The notes: generated by a model from the sequence alone, not told the origin. DNA of 64,000 nucleotides from Saprospiraceae bacterium (GCA_028285545.1 JANQPA010000120.1:1-64000), one strand, 5' to 3'; positions 20,139-28,817 are shown, counted from the stretch's first letter. Made by a program: numbers and translations.

Positions 20139-20155
20139 ATCAAAATCAATTACTC

Positions 20156-20785
20156 ATGTCTAGAAGAAAAAAAATTCTTAAAAGAATTGGCTATGCCGTA
20201 TTGGGGATAGCTGTAATCCTAATTCTTACTGCATTTATGATTATGAGACCCGTAAAACCTTCTTTAAAAACTGGAGATAGTGCTCCCCAAGTCGCCTTAA
20301 GTGATATAAATGGACAATCTTTTTCCTATAATGATTTTTCAAAAGATCAAAAGGTACTATTGGCTTTTTTCCGCTTTGCAGGCTGTCCAGTTTGTAATGT
20401 CAGAGTGCATGAATTATCAAATGCTTATGAAAGTTTAAAAAAAGAAGGCGTCGAAATAGTGGCTGTTTTTGAAAGCTCCCCGCAAGTTCTAAAAGCATAT
20501 CAACAGGATTTTGAATTCCCTTTTCGAATAATATCAGATGTGGATGGCCAGCTTTATAAATCTTATGGAGTAAAGAAAAAACTAGGTAATGTCATTCGAA
20601 CATTGGGCAACGAACAGGCCGTTAGCAGATTTAAACAAGGCGAAAGCTTGTATGGTGATCGGGCTTATGAGCAAGATGGAAGCTTTACTAGAATGACCGC
20701 CGAATTTGTGATCAAAAATGGAAAGATCGAAAGAGCTCATTATGGCCGACATCTTGCTGATCACCTTGATTTGAGTACTCTTTAA
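20156..20785 (+). CDS. membrane-anchored peroxiredoxin-like (AhpC/TSA) protein
   Basis: Thioredoxin-fold protein of 209 residues from the ATG at 20156. I prefer this start because the frame upstream runs through a palindrome and reads AAAAA. An N-terminal anchor (basic RRKKILKR then hydrophobic 11-30) should place the domain outside the membrane. The domain starts at about 38 (TGDSAPQVALSDINGQ) and has Cys77 and Cys80 in FRFAGCPVCNVRVHEL, matching the peroxiredoxin-like AhpC/TSA group with two cysteines. It likely reduces peroxides or disulfides. The next gene begins 11 bp later. Confidence 0.82.
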   Translation: MSRRKKILKRIGYAVLGIAVILILTAFMIMRPVKPSLKTGDSAPQVALSDINGQSFSYNDFSKDQKVLLAFFRFAGCPVCNVRVHELSNAYESLKKEGVEIVAVFESSPQVLKAYQQDFEFPFRIISDVDGQLYKSYGVKKKLGNVIRTLGNEQAVSRFKQGESLYGDRAYEQDGSFTRMTAEFVIKNGKIERAHYGRHLADHLDLSTL

Positions 20786-20796
20786 ACTCTTTAAGC

Positions 20797-21972
20797 ATGA
20801 TGCTCTTACAAATTTTGCTTTTCTGTTTGTGCTCTCATTTTTCTGACCAGAAAATAGATCAGTATAAAGGGCTTAAATATCGACAACGCCTGGAAGGTAT
20901 GATATATGGTAGTGTCATTGGGGATGCAGCAGGCGGACCTCTTGAATTTATTGGTCGAAAACAACAACAAGGGGAGGGAAGAATTTGTAAGGGCAAATTC
21001 GAGGGAAACTTATTGGTTAATAGGTTTAGACTCAGGTCCTATACGCGCCCTTGTGCTCCTTATGCCCAATGGGATGATTATGCCGCTCAAGGGACCATTA
21101 CAGATGATACTCGGTTTAAAATGATTATGATGCAAATGATTCGGAAGAACCATAAAACCGAGGCCGATGCATTTGCTCAGGAAGTTCTTCAATTTGAAGA
21201 GCGATTTAGGGGAACTTACCGAAAGTTATGCAAACAATGGCTGGCTGAATTCAAGCTGGCGGCTTTATGGCATTTAAATAAAGGAGGACTTCCTCCTGAT
21301 CGCATGTGGGGAGGTACGCCCAGTATGGCAGGCCAGATGCCTTTCCTGCTACTGGCAGGACTTTACCCTAATCAACCTGGAGTTGCTTATTTGAAAACCT
21401 GGGAGATGAATTTTTTTGATACCGGAAATGCCAAAGACATGAATGCGGCTATTGTGGCAGGGCTATCTGCTGCTTTTGCCGATAAGGCTTCCTGGAAAAG
21501 TATTGAAAAAGCTATTCGAGAAGTCGATCCCTTCAAGTTTGGAAATGCAACTTATGGCCGAAGATCTATTGATAAATGGCTGGATTTTGCTCATGAGGCC
21601 GTAAAACAATCCCATGGATGTCCACACCGATTATTTTCTATTATTGAAAAAGATGTGCAGGCAGAACAGTGGTGGGAATGTTGGGTGCCCTTAGTGGTCG
21701 TCTTTGCCTGTGCTGAATTTTCGAATTATGATCCCATTGCCGGTATGCAGCTGGTTCTGGAATTTGGTCATGATACAGATTCATATGCACAGCTAATGGG
21801 CGCTTTTATGGGTGCTTTGCATGGGAAAGAAATTTTTAAAGATAGCTTGTGCCAGAAAGTACGTTGGCGGATGATTGAGCAGTATGGAGAGGACCTTGAA
21901 ACTTGGATAAATGATATAAATGCACTGCAGTCGAATTTCAAATCGTTACCCTCCACAAAATTTGATCACTAA
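20797..21972 (+). CDS. ADP-ribosylglycohydrolase family protein, possibly exported
   Basis: DraG/ARH-fold protein of 391 residues. The first metal-binding region is YGSVIGDAAGGPLEF and TITDDTRF; the second is FGHDTDSYAQLMGAFMGAL, the place of the family's Asp-x-Asp-Ser/Thr magnesium ligands. This fold removes ADP-ribose from arginine or other linkages, or acts on related glycans. The N-terminus MMLLQILLFCLCSHFSDQ looks like a short signal peptide, so it may act outside the cytoplasm, which is unusual for DraG. It is 11 bp after the peroxiredoxin-like gene, a probable operon. Confidence 0.83.
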   Translation: MMLLQILLFCLCSHFSDQKIDQYKGLKYRQRLEGMIYGSVIGDAAGGPLEFIGRKQQQGEGRICKGKFEGNLLVNRFRLRSYTRPCAPYAQWDDYAAQGTITDDTRFKMIMMQMIRKNHKTEADAFAQEVLQFEERFRGTYRKLCKQWLAEFKLAALWHLNKGGLPPDRMWGGTPSMAGQMPFLLLAGLYPNQPGVAYLKTWEMNFFDTGNAKDMNAAIVAGLSAAFADKASWKSIEKAIREVDPFKFGNATYGRRSIDKWLDFAHEAVKQSHGCPHRLFSIIEKDVQAEQWWECWVPLVVVFACAEFSNYDPIAGMQLVLEFGHDTDSYAQLMGAFMGALHGKEIFKDSLCQKVRWRMIEQYGEDLETWINDINALQSNFKSLPSTKFDH

Positions 21973-22017
21973 TTATATCTGAGCATATAATTTTTAGAAT
22001 CAAATAAAAAAACATCA

Positions 22018-22602
22018 ATGAATCAACGACTGTCAGGGGTTTTCATTTGTTTATTATTGTTAATTACAAGTAGTTTGATTGGGCAGAATACTTTGGAAAA
22101 TGTAGGATTAATAACTACCACAAAAAACCCCAATGCACCTGAGGCCACAGAACATTGGGGTAAGTTAGTAGGTAACTGGGATATTATTTTCGAAAGTGTC
22201 GATGCTTCAGGCACCGTTCAACAAGAATTTGAGGGAGAATGGAATTGGTTTTACATGCTGAATGGACATGCTATTCAGGATGTATTTATTTTACCACCGA
22301 GGAATCAGGCTTCTGATCCCAATTCGATATTCTATGGAGTGGGTATTCGTATTTTTGATGAAGATTCCGGTAAATGGCAATCAGTATGGGTAGATACTTC
22401 CAATAAAATACTTGAACTAAGAGAAGCTTCTTCAACAGATGAAAAAATCATCCTTCATCAAACTAACGCTAAGGGAGAAAAGTTGAGGATAAGCTATTTT
22501 GATATTGCAAAAAATAGCTTTGAATGGAAGCAAGAAGTTTTTGATGAAAAAACAGAGACTTGGATTCTTACTCAGCTTATTCATGCTAAAAGGCGGCATT
22601 AG
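22018..22602 (+). CDS. secreted protein of unknown function
   Basis: Protein of 194 residues with a clear signal peptide (LLLLITSSLIGQ). The mature part has beta-rich blocks ending in aromatic and charged turns: HWGKLVGNWDIIFESVDASG, EGEWNWFYMLNGHAIQDVF, YGVGIRIFDEDSGKWQSVWV. The pattern resembles lipocalin/calycin-like barrels that bind small hydrophobic molecules, but I do not recognise a named family. It follows the ADP-ribosylglycohydrolase gene by 45 bp. Confidence 0.65.
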   Translation: MNQRLSGVFICLLLLITSSLIGQNTLENVGLITTTKNPNAPEATEHWGKLVGNWDIIFESVDASGTVQQEFEGEWNWFYMLNGHAIQDVFILPPRNQASDPNSIFYGVGIRIFDEDSGKWQSVWVDTSNKILELREASSTDEKIILHQTNAKGEKLRISYFDIAKNSFEWKQEVFDEKTETWILTQLIHAKRRH

Positions 22603-22711
22603 AGTGATAATAGGATCGACTTTTCCTTTCTTTTTAACAATTTCAATGGTATTTGATAGGGAGAATTGTTAAAGAATATTTACGCCTCTCCATTTTTTGT
22701 AATGAAAAAAA

Positions 22712-22746
22712 ATCGGATTGTAATTTCAGGAACAAAACAATCCGAT
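22712..22746 (+). promoter_or_regulatory. hairpin overlapping the start codon of the next lipoprotein gene
   Basis: A perfect 10-bp inverted repeat (atcggattgt at 22712-22721 and acaatccgat at 22737-22746, loop 15 nt) includes the first two bases of the ATG at 22745. Folding would hide the initiation region. It could equally be a chance dyad. Confidence 0.4.
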
Positions 22747-23494
22747 GTTAGTAGAAAAATATTCTTTTGGAAAAAGTCGAATTAAAATCATCAACCCGAT
22801 CTTGTTATTATTCTTATTTGGGGGAGGTATCTTTAGTTGTTCAGCAGAAGATATTAGCCCCCAGGATATTTTAGCAGCCCATCAAAAAGCCATTTTCCCG
22901 AATAGTAAGCCTGCGAGTATTGAAAATATAACCACCTTGGCTAATTGCAAAGGACCAGAAGGCAGTTATATCACCATCACCGAGTCAGGTGCGGATGGTT
23001 ATATGTTTTTCCACCAGAATTTTTTCTATAAAGATGATTTTAGGTCAGTCTCCTTTGGTCCTAATACCATCTATGGTTTAGATGATTCATTGAATATTAC
23101 TGATACACTCTCTCCAGTTGCCAATTCAATAATTAAATCTCATGAATTTCATAAAATCATGTTGAATGTGGAAGATTGGTTTCATGATTTTTCTTTAGCT
23201 GTCGATACTACCTTTTTCGATACCAATTGTAAACAATTAATGGCATATGATCAGTGGGATCAGATCTATCATCTGTTTTTTGATCAGGAAAGCGGAAAAT
23301 GTGTAGGCTTCCAGTTGTATAACCCAGGTAATAGAGCGGAAAAAGTTAGGATCTTCTATAAAGATTGGGCCCTCCAGGAGGATATTCTTCTTTTTGACAA
23401 AATTGACATTCTCCAGGGTGCTGATCAGCGTTATACTTTCGATTTTGAAAGAGTAAAAATAAATGACCCGAATTTTAATGCTTTGAACCTATAG
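22745..23494 (+). CDS. lipoprotein of unknown function
   Basis: Predicted lipoprotein of 249 residues. A basic N-terminus and hydrophobic run are followed by a lipobox GIFSC with Cys at about residue 33. The mature domain contains DILAAHQKAIFPN, then beta-rich segments (DGYMFFHQNFFYKDDFRSVS, YDQWDQIYHLFFDQESGKC). Two cysteines (TNCKQL and SGKCVGF) could form a disulfide. I do not recognise the family; a LolA-like fold is possible but unsupported. The next lipoprotein gene starts 2 bp after its stop. Confidence 0.65.
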   Translation: MLVEKYSFGKSRIKIINPILLLFLFGGGIFSCSAEDISPQDILAAHQKAIFPNSKPASIENITTLANCKGPEGSYITITESGADGYMFFHQNFFYKDDFRSVSFGPNTIYGLDDSLNITDTLSPVANSIIKSHEFHKIMLNVEDWFHDFSLAVDTTFFDTNCKQLMAYDQWDQIYHLFFDQESGKCVGFQLYNPGNRAEKVRIFYKDWALQEDILLFDKIDILQGADQRYTFDFERVKINDPNFNALNL

Positions 23495-23496
23495 AT

Positions 23497-23967
23497 ATGA
23501 AAAAATTAACTGTTCTTCCTCTTTTGTTTTTTGCTCTTAGTTGTCAGCAAACCAACACCTTTGATGAAGCCTCTGCCAGGGCCGAAATTTTAGACTTACA
23601 CCATGCTCAACGCGATTATCATTTTAATAAGAAAAAAGAAGAATTCGCCAGTATGATGAGTGATGACTTTATCGGCGTAGGCAGGGGCGAAATTACCCGA
23701 CCCACTTACGAGGACAACATCAAGAGATATACGGCTTATTTTGGTAGTGTAGAATTTATTAAATGGGATGATTTGACTGAGCCAGTTATTCGCTTTTCTG
23801 ATGATGGTAGTTTGGCCTACACCATTGTGGATAAAGAAGTGATCGTTTCCTATGAAGGGGATGAAGGCGCTACCTTAATGGATACTACTCATTATGCCTG
23901 GACTGCTATTTACAGAAAAAAAGACATTGGTTGGAAAATTGAAAGTGTGGCCTCTACAAATGAGTAA
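23497..23967 (+). CDS. NTF2/SnoaL-like lipoprotein (DUF4440-like)
   Basis: Protein of 156 residues with lipoprotein signal MKKLTVLPLLFFALSC, so lipid-anchored. The mature part starts with a helix (SARAEILDLHHAQRDYHFN) followed by the cone-shaped NTF2-fold pattern ending WKIESVASTNE. It resembles the two other NTF2-like proteins in the window (17458 and 42255). It lies 2 bp after the previous lipoprotein gene, and its 3' end overlaps the convergent gene by 14 bp. Confidence 0.7.
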   Translation: MKKLTVLPLLFFALSCQQTNTFDEASARAEILDLHHAQRDYHFNKKKEEFASMMSDDFIGVGRGEITRPTYEDNIKRYTAYFGSVEFIKWDDLTEPVIRFSDDGSLAYTIVDKEVIVSYEGDEGATLMDTTHYAWTAIYRKKDIGWKIESVASTNE

Positions 23968-25198
23968 AAAGTATAAAGTAGAAGGTGCTTACTGGTTTCG
24001 CCTCCGGTACAATTACCAAAAAATCATAATTGAATACGATGTCTCTCAGCGGTGCAATTTTCCGCTTACTAAACTGATGCCGGATGGTCTTTAAGTCTAT
24101 CAGTAACCATTCTTTTGAAGCATTAGCTCTCTCCTGGATGGCTTCCAAAATAAGAGGGTTAATATTTTTGGAATTATCAAATGCTTGCTTGCCTGCAAAG
24201 CCACTGCTGGTCTCTCCTTTTAAACCCAAGACACTTACATACAAAGCACTATTCCCATTCATAGCCGCTAATTCATAGACCATATTGCCCAGGTCCAGCT
24301 GATCATAATAAGATAAACCTTTATAGGTATGAGTGGATCCGAATTTAAATACTACTTTGGGCTCGGGAGTATGTTTTTGAGCATTTCGATAATAATCCAT
24401 AAACTGTTTTTTCATAAGCTTTGCCCGCACTGAATTATTATCATATTGCTTGCCAGCAAAATAATAGCCATAAATCTCTTGTGTTTTTTGTATCCCTTTT
24501 AAAATACGGGTACTTTCTTGTTTTTCCTCACTTCCAAAAGCGGCAAAAAGTTTTTTGAAATCCTCTGGCCTCAGAAGACTCATTAGAGATTTACTTTGAT
24601 CTTGAGTTTGGATGAAGGCATTGAAACCTTCAATTCCTGTTTGCAAATACTGCTCTGCTAGTGTTTTGGCTTCTTGATTAGGGGCAATTTCAGCCAAACG
24701 AGAGAATAAATACCGTGGTGCTGCCGCGAAAACCTGGTCAACCCCCCAAAAAATGGATCCTTTGGCTTGGCTGTTTTTGAGTACTTTATCTAAAAAATCA
24801 AAATCTTCTACATTATTGTAAAAAGGGATTGTTAGAGGCAATTCCTTACTAAAGGCTTGTAGGGATTCCAGTCCTTCATTGACCAAATTTTCCAATTTTT
24901 GAGCGATAAATGGATCTGTTTCAAAACATAAATATTCAAAACCATGTGGTACTCCTTCTAAAAACAAGGCTTTTGTAAAGGCTCCCACTTCTTGAATGCC
25001 ATGTTGTTCTCCTACCAAAAGAAATTGTTGTCCCTGTATAGCTTTTTGTAAAATGTTGGCTCCATCTCCGGCAAAACGATCATTTTCTATAGAAATTGAA
25101 TAAATATTCTTCTTTAAGGCAGCCACCAAAGCTTCATTTTGAGACTGCAGTGGAAATACCAGAAGAAGAGAAAAAATGCCGAAAATAACCTTTTTAAT
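23954..25198 (-). CDS. Tiki/ChaN/EreA-like secreted protein with a probable ATT start
   Basis: The core domain contains QQFLLVGEQHGIQEVGAF and EYLCFETDPF, the GExHG pattern seen in the EreA/ChaN/TraB-like superfamily (hydrolase or haem-binding). The best ordinary start is TTG at 25127-25129, but the same frame continues upstream as an ideal signal peptide (KKVIFGIFSLLLVFPLQSQ) beginning at an ATT codon at 25196-25198, with a stop codon four codons further up and no ATG, GTG or TTG. I therefore extend the gene to ATT (414 residues). The last residues (FYFILFTHL) are read through an intergenic repeat and the end of the convergent gene. Confidence 0.6.
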   Translation of the reverse strand: MKKVIFGIFSLLLVFPLQSQNEALVAALKKNIYSISIENDRFAGDGANILQKAIQGQQFLLVGEQHGIQEVGAFTKALFLEGVPHGFEYLCFETDPFIAQKLENLVNEGLESLQAFSKELPLTIPFYNNVEDFDFLDKVLKNSQAKGSIFWGVDQVFAAAPRYLFSRLAEIAPNQEAKTLAEQYLQTGIEGFNAFIQTQDQSKSLMSLLRPEDFKKLFAAFGSEEKQESTRILKGIQKTQEIYGYYFAGKQYDNNSVRAKLMKKQFMDYYRNAQKHTPEPKVVFKFGSTHTYKGLSYYDQLDLGNMVYELAAMNGNSALYVSVLGLKGETSSGFAGKQAFDNSKNINPLILEAIQERANASKEWLLIDLKTIRHQFSKRKIAPLRDIVFNYDFLVIVPEAKPVSTFYFILFTHL

Positions 25199-25336
25199 AG
25201 ATAGCTTTTATACATTAGAAAAGAAGACTGAGTTATTCATATCAATACAAATTTGTTTGATCTATATGTAGGTTCAATGCTTACTATTCGTTACAGCATT
25301 GGTCGGAAAACGGAGACCTTTTATCGAAATACCTGA

Positions 25337-26284
25337 TTATTTTTTACAATTCACATCCGGCAAACTACAGATATTAGTAATCGTCATTAAATGTGCTGGG
25401 TGCAAATCCTGGGGAGCTGCAATCCAGGTAGGATCGGATACATTGATATATAAGATGTTACCGTCTGGACTGGCAGCAATACCATTTGGCTTAGAAAAAC
25501 TAGCCTCCAAAGCCTTACCTTCTGTATTGCTAAACGCTCCACTGCCTGCAATAAGTTCCGATTGGCCATCCAAAGAGATTTTGTGAATGGTTCCTTTACC
25601 AATAGAAGTGGCAAACAAAAAACCATGCGAGTAGGTAATATGCCCATTACCCACGGGATTAGGGCCTCCTTGTAGTGTAGGTAATTCGACCAAAACAGAA
25701 ACTTCTCCTTTTGGTGAAATTTTCAAAATTTTCCCATTGCTGAAATTAACGGCTACCAGAGTATCTCCTTCAATAATGGTCATGCCGTTAGGACAGCTGA
25801 AATGTTCGCCGTCAGCAAAAACAGAGGTAGAGCCATCTTTTTCAATTTTCATAATATTTTTATTGCCGCAATTACAGACGAATAGTTCGTCTTTACTATT
25901 GGCAATAATCCCAACCGGAGTTTTAAGCCCTTCAGTAGCAAAATCGAATATGATGCTGCCATCAGGGCTCACCTTGCTGATCTGGTGACCATGTGGATTA
26001 GATTGATAGAAATTGCCCTGTGAATCAAAACAGGCTCCGGAAGCTCCTTTAAATCCGGTCGCAAAAAGACTAACCTCGCCCGTTTTGGGATCAACTTTAT
26101 AAACAGAACTACTATCCTGGGGTTTGAATCCTTGCCCAAAATCACTTACATAAATGTAGCCTTCTTTGTCGACTGTGACTCCTCCACTGGCATTAATATC
26201 AGGAACCATTTTTTTGACTTCAAGAGATTGTGCACTTAGGCATATTGAGAATATGAATAGTAGTAATGGTAAGACTTGTTTCAT
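25337..26284 (-). CDS. secreted NHL/SMP-30-like beta-propeller
   Basis: Protein of 315 residues with signal peptide MKQVLPLLLFIFSICLSAQ. The mature chain is a set of about six NHL-like blades: GGVTVDKEGYIYVSDFGQGF, GACFDSQGNFYQSNPHGHQI, PVGIIANSKDELFVCNCGNK, NGMTIIEGDTLVAVNFSNGK, and PNGIAASPDGNILYINVSDP. SMP-30/gluconolactonase and Vgb-like lyases share this fold, but catalytic residues cannot be assigned. It acts in the periplasm or outside. Confidence 0.75.
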   Translation of the reverse strand: MKQVLPLLLFIFSICLSAQSLEVKKMVPDINASGGVTVDKEGYIYVSDFGQGFKPQDSSSVYKVDPKTGEVSLFATGFKGASGACFDSQGNFYQSNPHGHQISKVSPDGSIIFDFATEGLKTPVGIIANSKDELFVCNCGNKNIMKIEKDGSTSVFADGEHFSCPNGMTIIEGDTLVAVNFSNGKILKISPKGEVSVLVELPTLQGGPNPVGNGHITYSHGFLFATSIGKGTIHKISLDGQSELIAGSGAFSNTEGKALEASFSKPNGIAASPDGNILYINVSDPTWIAAPQDLHPAHLMTITNICSLPDVNCKK

Positions 26285-26473
26285 GGCCGAATATTTTTTA
26301 ATTAAAAACTTTAAATTATTTTTTTATAATAGCCAGGACAAGAGCTTTGCAGGGAAGAATAGTAATCTTGCGGAGAAATTTAATAAATGTCGTGAAGGGT
26401 CTTTTCGCTATAGTGAAGCGCATAAACTCTTCTGTTATTCCAACTGTTCTCATTGGGTGAAAAAAATAAAGAC

Positions 26474-27349
26474 ATGTCAGTAAGAACAATTCGACAATAT
26501 CAATTTGAAGAAGAACAAAAACTGAATAAACCTCCTCATTTTGAAATTACAGCAATAGATGTTGATATTTATTGCGTAGCCAATGAAAATGAGCAATCTG
26601 AATATTTTAAAATTTATTGGATTGAAGATGGATATGGAGAATATCAAATTGACTTCAAATCCTTTGTTGTTGAAAAAGCAGGCCTTTTTTTCTTGTCTCC
26701 AGGACAGGTATTAACCATAGAAACCGAAAAAGTTAAGTCGGGCTTCCAAATTAGCTTTGACAAGGAATTTTACTGCGTAGAAACACATGGAAAGGAGATT
26801 GCTTGTAATGGGGTTTTGTTTAATAATGTTCATCGTGCTAGTATGATTCCTTTGGCCAAAGAAGACAATACCTACTTCATTGATATTTTACAGAAAATGG
26901 TTGGGGAGATAGAAAGTCCAGGTCCGGCCCATCGGGAAATGCTGGAAACCTATCTGCGGATGTTCTTAATTGGTGCCTTGAGAAAATGGGAGTCTTTAAA
27001 TATCAAACCCGAAGTTCAGGAAGATGAAAGTAATCGCCTGGCTGCCGATTTTGTGGCCCTGGTTGAAAAACATTTTACTAAAATCCACAGTGTTGGAGCT
27101 TATGCCGAAAAATTGGGCATATCTCCTAAATCTTTGGCCAAACGCCTTAATGTCCTGGGACATAAAAAGCCAACCGAAATAATTAAAGATAGAATCATTC
27201 TTCAGGCGAAAAGAGATCTTCGTTTTTCCAATAAATCTGTTAAAGAAATTGCTTTTGATTTGGGCTTTGAAGATCCTGCTTATTTTACTCGTTACTTTAA
27301 AAAGACAGTGGAGGATTCTCCTTTAGGATATCGGGAAAAGAATCACTAA
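26474..27349 (+). CDS. AraC-family transcriptional regulator
   Basis: Regulator of 291 residues from the ATG at 26474; an upstream TTG at 26453 is less likely. The N-terminal cupin-like domain (about 18-150) holds cysteines in IYCVANE, FYCVETHGKEIAC. The C-terminal AraC domain has the first HTH (SVGAYAEKLGISPKSLAKRL) and the second (SVKEIAFDLGFEDPAYFTRY). It stands just upstream of two genes that carry identical operator-like boxes (27450 and 28880), so it is probably their regulator; the cysteines would suit redox sensing (inference). Confidence 0.87.
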   Translation: MSVRTIRQYQFEEEQKLNKPPHFEITAIDVDIYCVANENEQSEYFKIYWIEDGYGEYQIDFKSFVVEKAGLFFLSPGQVLTIETEKVKSGFQISFDKEFYCVETHGKEIACNGVLFNNVHRASMIPLAKEDNTYFIDILQKMVGEIESPGPAHREMLETYLRMFLIGALRKWESLNIKPEVQEDESNRLAADFVALVEKHFTKIHSVGAYAEKLGISPKSLAKRLNVLGHKKPTEIIKDRIILQAKRDLRFSNKSVKEIAFDLGFEDPAYFTRYFKKTVEDSPLGYREKNH

Positions 27350-27367
27350 AAATAAAGCCGTGTTAAC

Positions 27368-27413
27368 CCGTGAAACGCCGTGTCGTATTTTTCTTTGACA
27401 CGGGTTTTCACGG
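27368..27413. repeat. CGTGAACCCGTG-family hairpin after the AraC gene
   Basis: Arms 27368-27384 (ccgtgaaacgccgtgtc) and 27397-27413 (gacacgggttttcacgg) pair at 15 of 17 positions with a 12-nt loop that is mostly T. It is probably the terminator of the AraC gene and belongs to the cgtgaacccgtg word family also seen at 11070-11110, 51590-51690 and 53278-53365. Confidence 0.6.
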
Positions 27414-27449
27414 ATATACACTGTATTCTACCACTATAATCCAAGTAGC

Positions 27450-27495
27450 AGGAACTTTTGTCCATTCCATTCAGCGGCATTCCACCTTAATTTTG
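27450..27495 (+). promoter_or_regulatory. operator-like box and promoter of the Grx-TrxR gene
   Basis: The box aggaacttttgtccattc (27450-27467) recurs with one change at 28880-28897. Exactly 42 bp after the first base of each box comes a TTTG that fits the Bacteroidota -7 element; here it is TAATTTTG (27488-27495), a match to TAnnTTTG. The coding start is 33 bp after the element. Confidence 0.65.
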
Positions 27496-27527
27496 TAGTG
27501 TAATTAATTGAATACCCAAATCAAAAA

Positions 27528-28751
27528 ATGATTGTTATGACCACTATTAAAATGTTTGGAGCAGATTGGTGTCCGGATTGCCTTAGAGCAAAGGCCTTTA
27601 TGAAAGAAAACAATATCTCTTTTGAATATATAGATGTAGATAAGAGTGAAGAGGCTTCCAGGCTAGTGGAAAAGATCAATAATGGCAAGCGAATTATTCC
27701 TACGGTTTTGATTGATGATCAACCCTATACTAATCCCAATAATGGAATTCTAAGAGAAGTTTTAGGGATTGAAGATAATAGAGAGAAAAAAGTTTATGAT
27801 TCGGTCATTATTGGTGCCGGAGCAGCAGGCTTGACCACAGCTATTTATGCTCAAAGAGATCGTTTTTCGACATTGATACTAGAAAAAAGGAATATCGGCG
27901 GAAACGCTTTTTTAACCGAAAAAATTGAAAATTATCCTGGCTTCCAGAGTATTTCTGGCCCGGAATTGATGCAACGAATGGCGGATCAAGCTACCGAATT
28001 AGGAGCTACTATTGAATTGGGCGTAGATGTACGAGGGGTTTTTGAGGAAGGAGATATTTTTAGATTAGAAACGAACGATGGTGAATTTTATGGCCGGTCA
28101 GTGGTAGTCGCTACTGGATCTTCTTATAAAAAATTGAGAATTCCCAATGAAGAAGATTTAATCGGTTCTGGCGTTCACTTTTGTGCTACTTGTGACGGAG
28201 CATTTTATAAAGATAAAGAGGTGATCGTTGTTGGAGGAGGTAATAGCGCCCTGGAAGAGGGTTTACACTTAGCAGATTTTACCAAGAAAGTGAAGTTTGT
28301 CAATATCAACGAAAACTTTAAAGCTACCGAGACTTATTTAGAACAATTAGCTACTTACGATAATATTGAAGTGTATCACAATCGTGCCTCGCTTGAGTTT
28401 GTGACGGATGAAGAAGAAAAATTTAAAGGAATCAAGGTTCGACACAACCAAACTGGCGCTGAAGATGTCATTACTGCAGATGGTGCATTCATCTTTATCG
28501 GTTTGCAACCCAATACCGGTTTTATCAAAAAACTGGTAGACCTGGATGAGCGCAAGTTTATTCAAACCAATGACCAGCAAGAGACCAGTGTACCTGGCAT
28601 TTTTGCAGCAGGTGATAACCGAAAAGGAGCAATCGCACAGGTGGCTTTTGCAGTAGGAGAGGGAGTGGCCGCAAGTTATGCCCTCCGAAAATATCTGAAG
28701 GCAAAAGCTTACCAACCATCTTCACCAGTAAAGGCATTACAAGTAGCTTAA
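27528..28751 (+). CDS. glutaredoxin-thioredoxin reductase fusion
   Basis: Fusion protein of 407 residues. Residues 7-82 are a glutaredoxin-like domain with active site Cys15-Pro-Asp-Cys18 and the cis-Pro in RIIPTVLIDD. Residues from about 92 are a thioredoxin reductase with FAD motif IGAGAAGLTTAIYAQ, redox pair Cys219-Ala-Thr-Cys222 (FCATCDGAFYKD), NADPH motif VVGGGNSALEEGLHLA and the C-terminal FAD contact GIFAAGDNRKGAIAQVAFAV. It should move electrons from NADPH to its own glutaredoxin-like domain and then to a substrate. The gene follows an AraC regulator and shares an operator with the AhpD-like gene downstream. Confidence 0.9.
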   Translation: MIVMTTIKMFGADWCPDCLRAKAFMKENNISFEYIDVDKSEEASRLVEKINNGKRIIPTVLIDDQPYTNPNNGILREVLGIEDNREKKVYDSVIIGAGAAGLTTAIYAQRDRFSTLILEKRNIGGNAFLTEKIENYPGFQSISGPELMQRMADQATELGATIELGVDVRGVFEEGDIFRLETNDGEFYGRSVVVATGSSYKKLRIPNEEDLIGSGVHFCATCDGAFYKDKEVIVVGGGNSALEEGLHLADFTKKVKFVNINENFKATETYLEQLATYDNIEVYHNRASLEFVTDEEEKFKGIKVRHNQTGAEDVITADGAFIFIGLQPNTGFIKKLVDLDERKFIQTNDQQETSVPGIFAAGDNRKGAIAQVAFAVGEGVAASYALRKYLKAKAYQPSSPVKALQVA

Positions 28752-28784
28752 GAATAGAGTAAATTTCAAGTTTTTCTTCAGTAC

Positions 28785-28817
28785 AGCAGTCCTTCCCCAA
28801 AAGGACTGCTTTTTTTT
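28785..28817 (+). terminator. intrinsic terminator of the Grx-TrxR gene
   Basis: Perfect 10-bp stem agcagtcctt/aaggactgct (28785-28794 and 28801-28810), loop ccccaa, followed by eight T. It means the AhpD-like gene downstream uses its own promoter. Confidence 0.9.

Noticed and set aside
20108-20155. In-frame N-terminal extension MAAAAAMHPLNQNQLL of the peroxiredoxin-like gene
   Set aside because: The poly-Ala codons are just the core of the 42-bp palindrome; the ATG at 20156 gives a normal anchor sequence.
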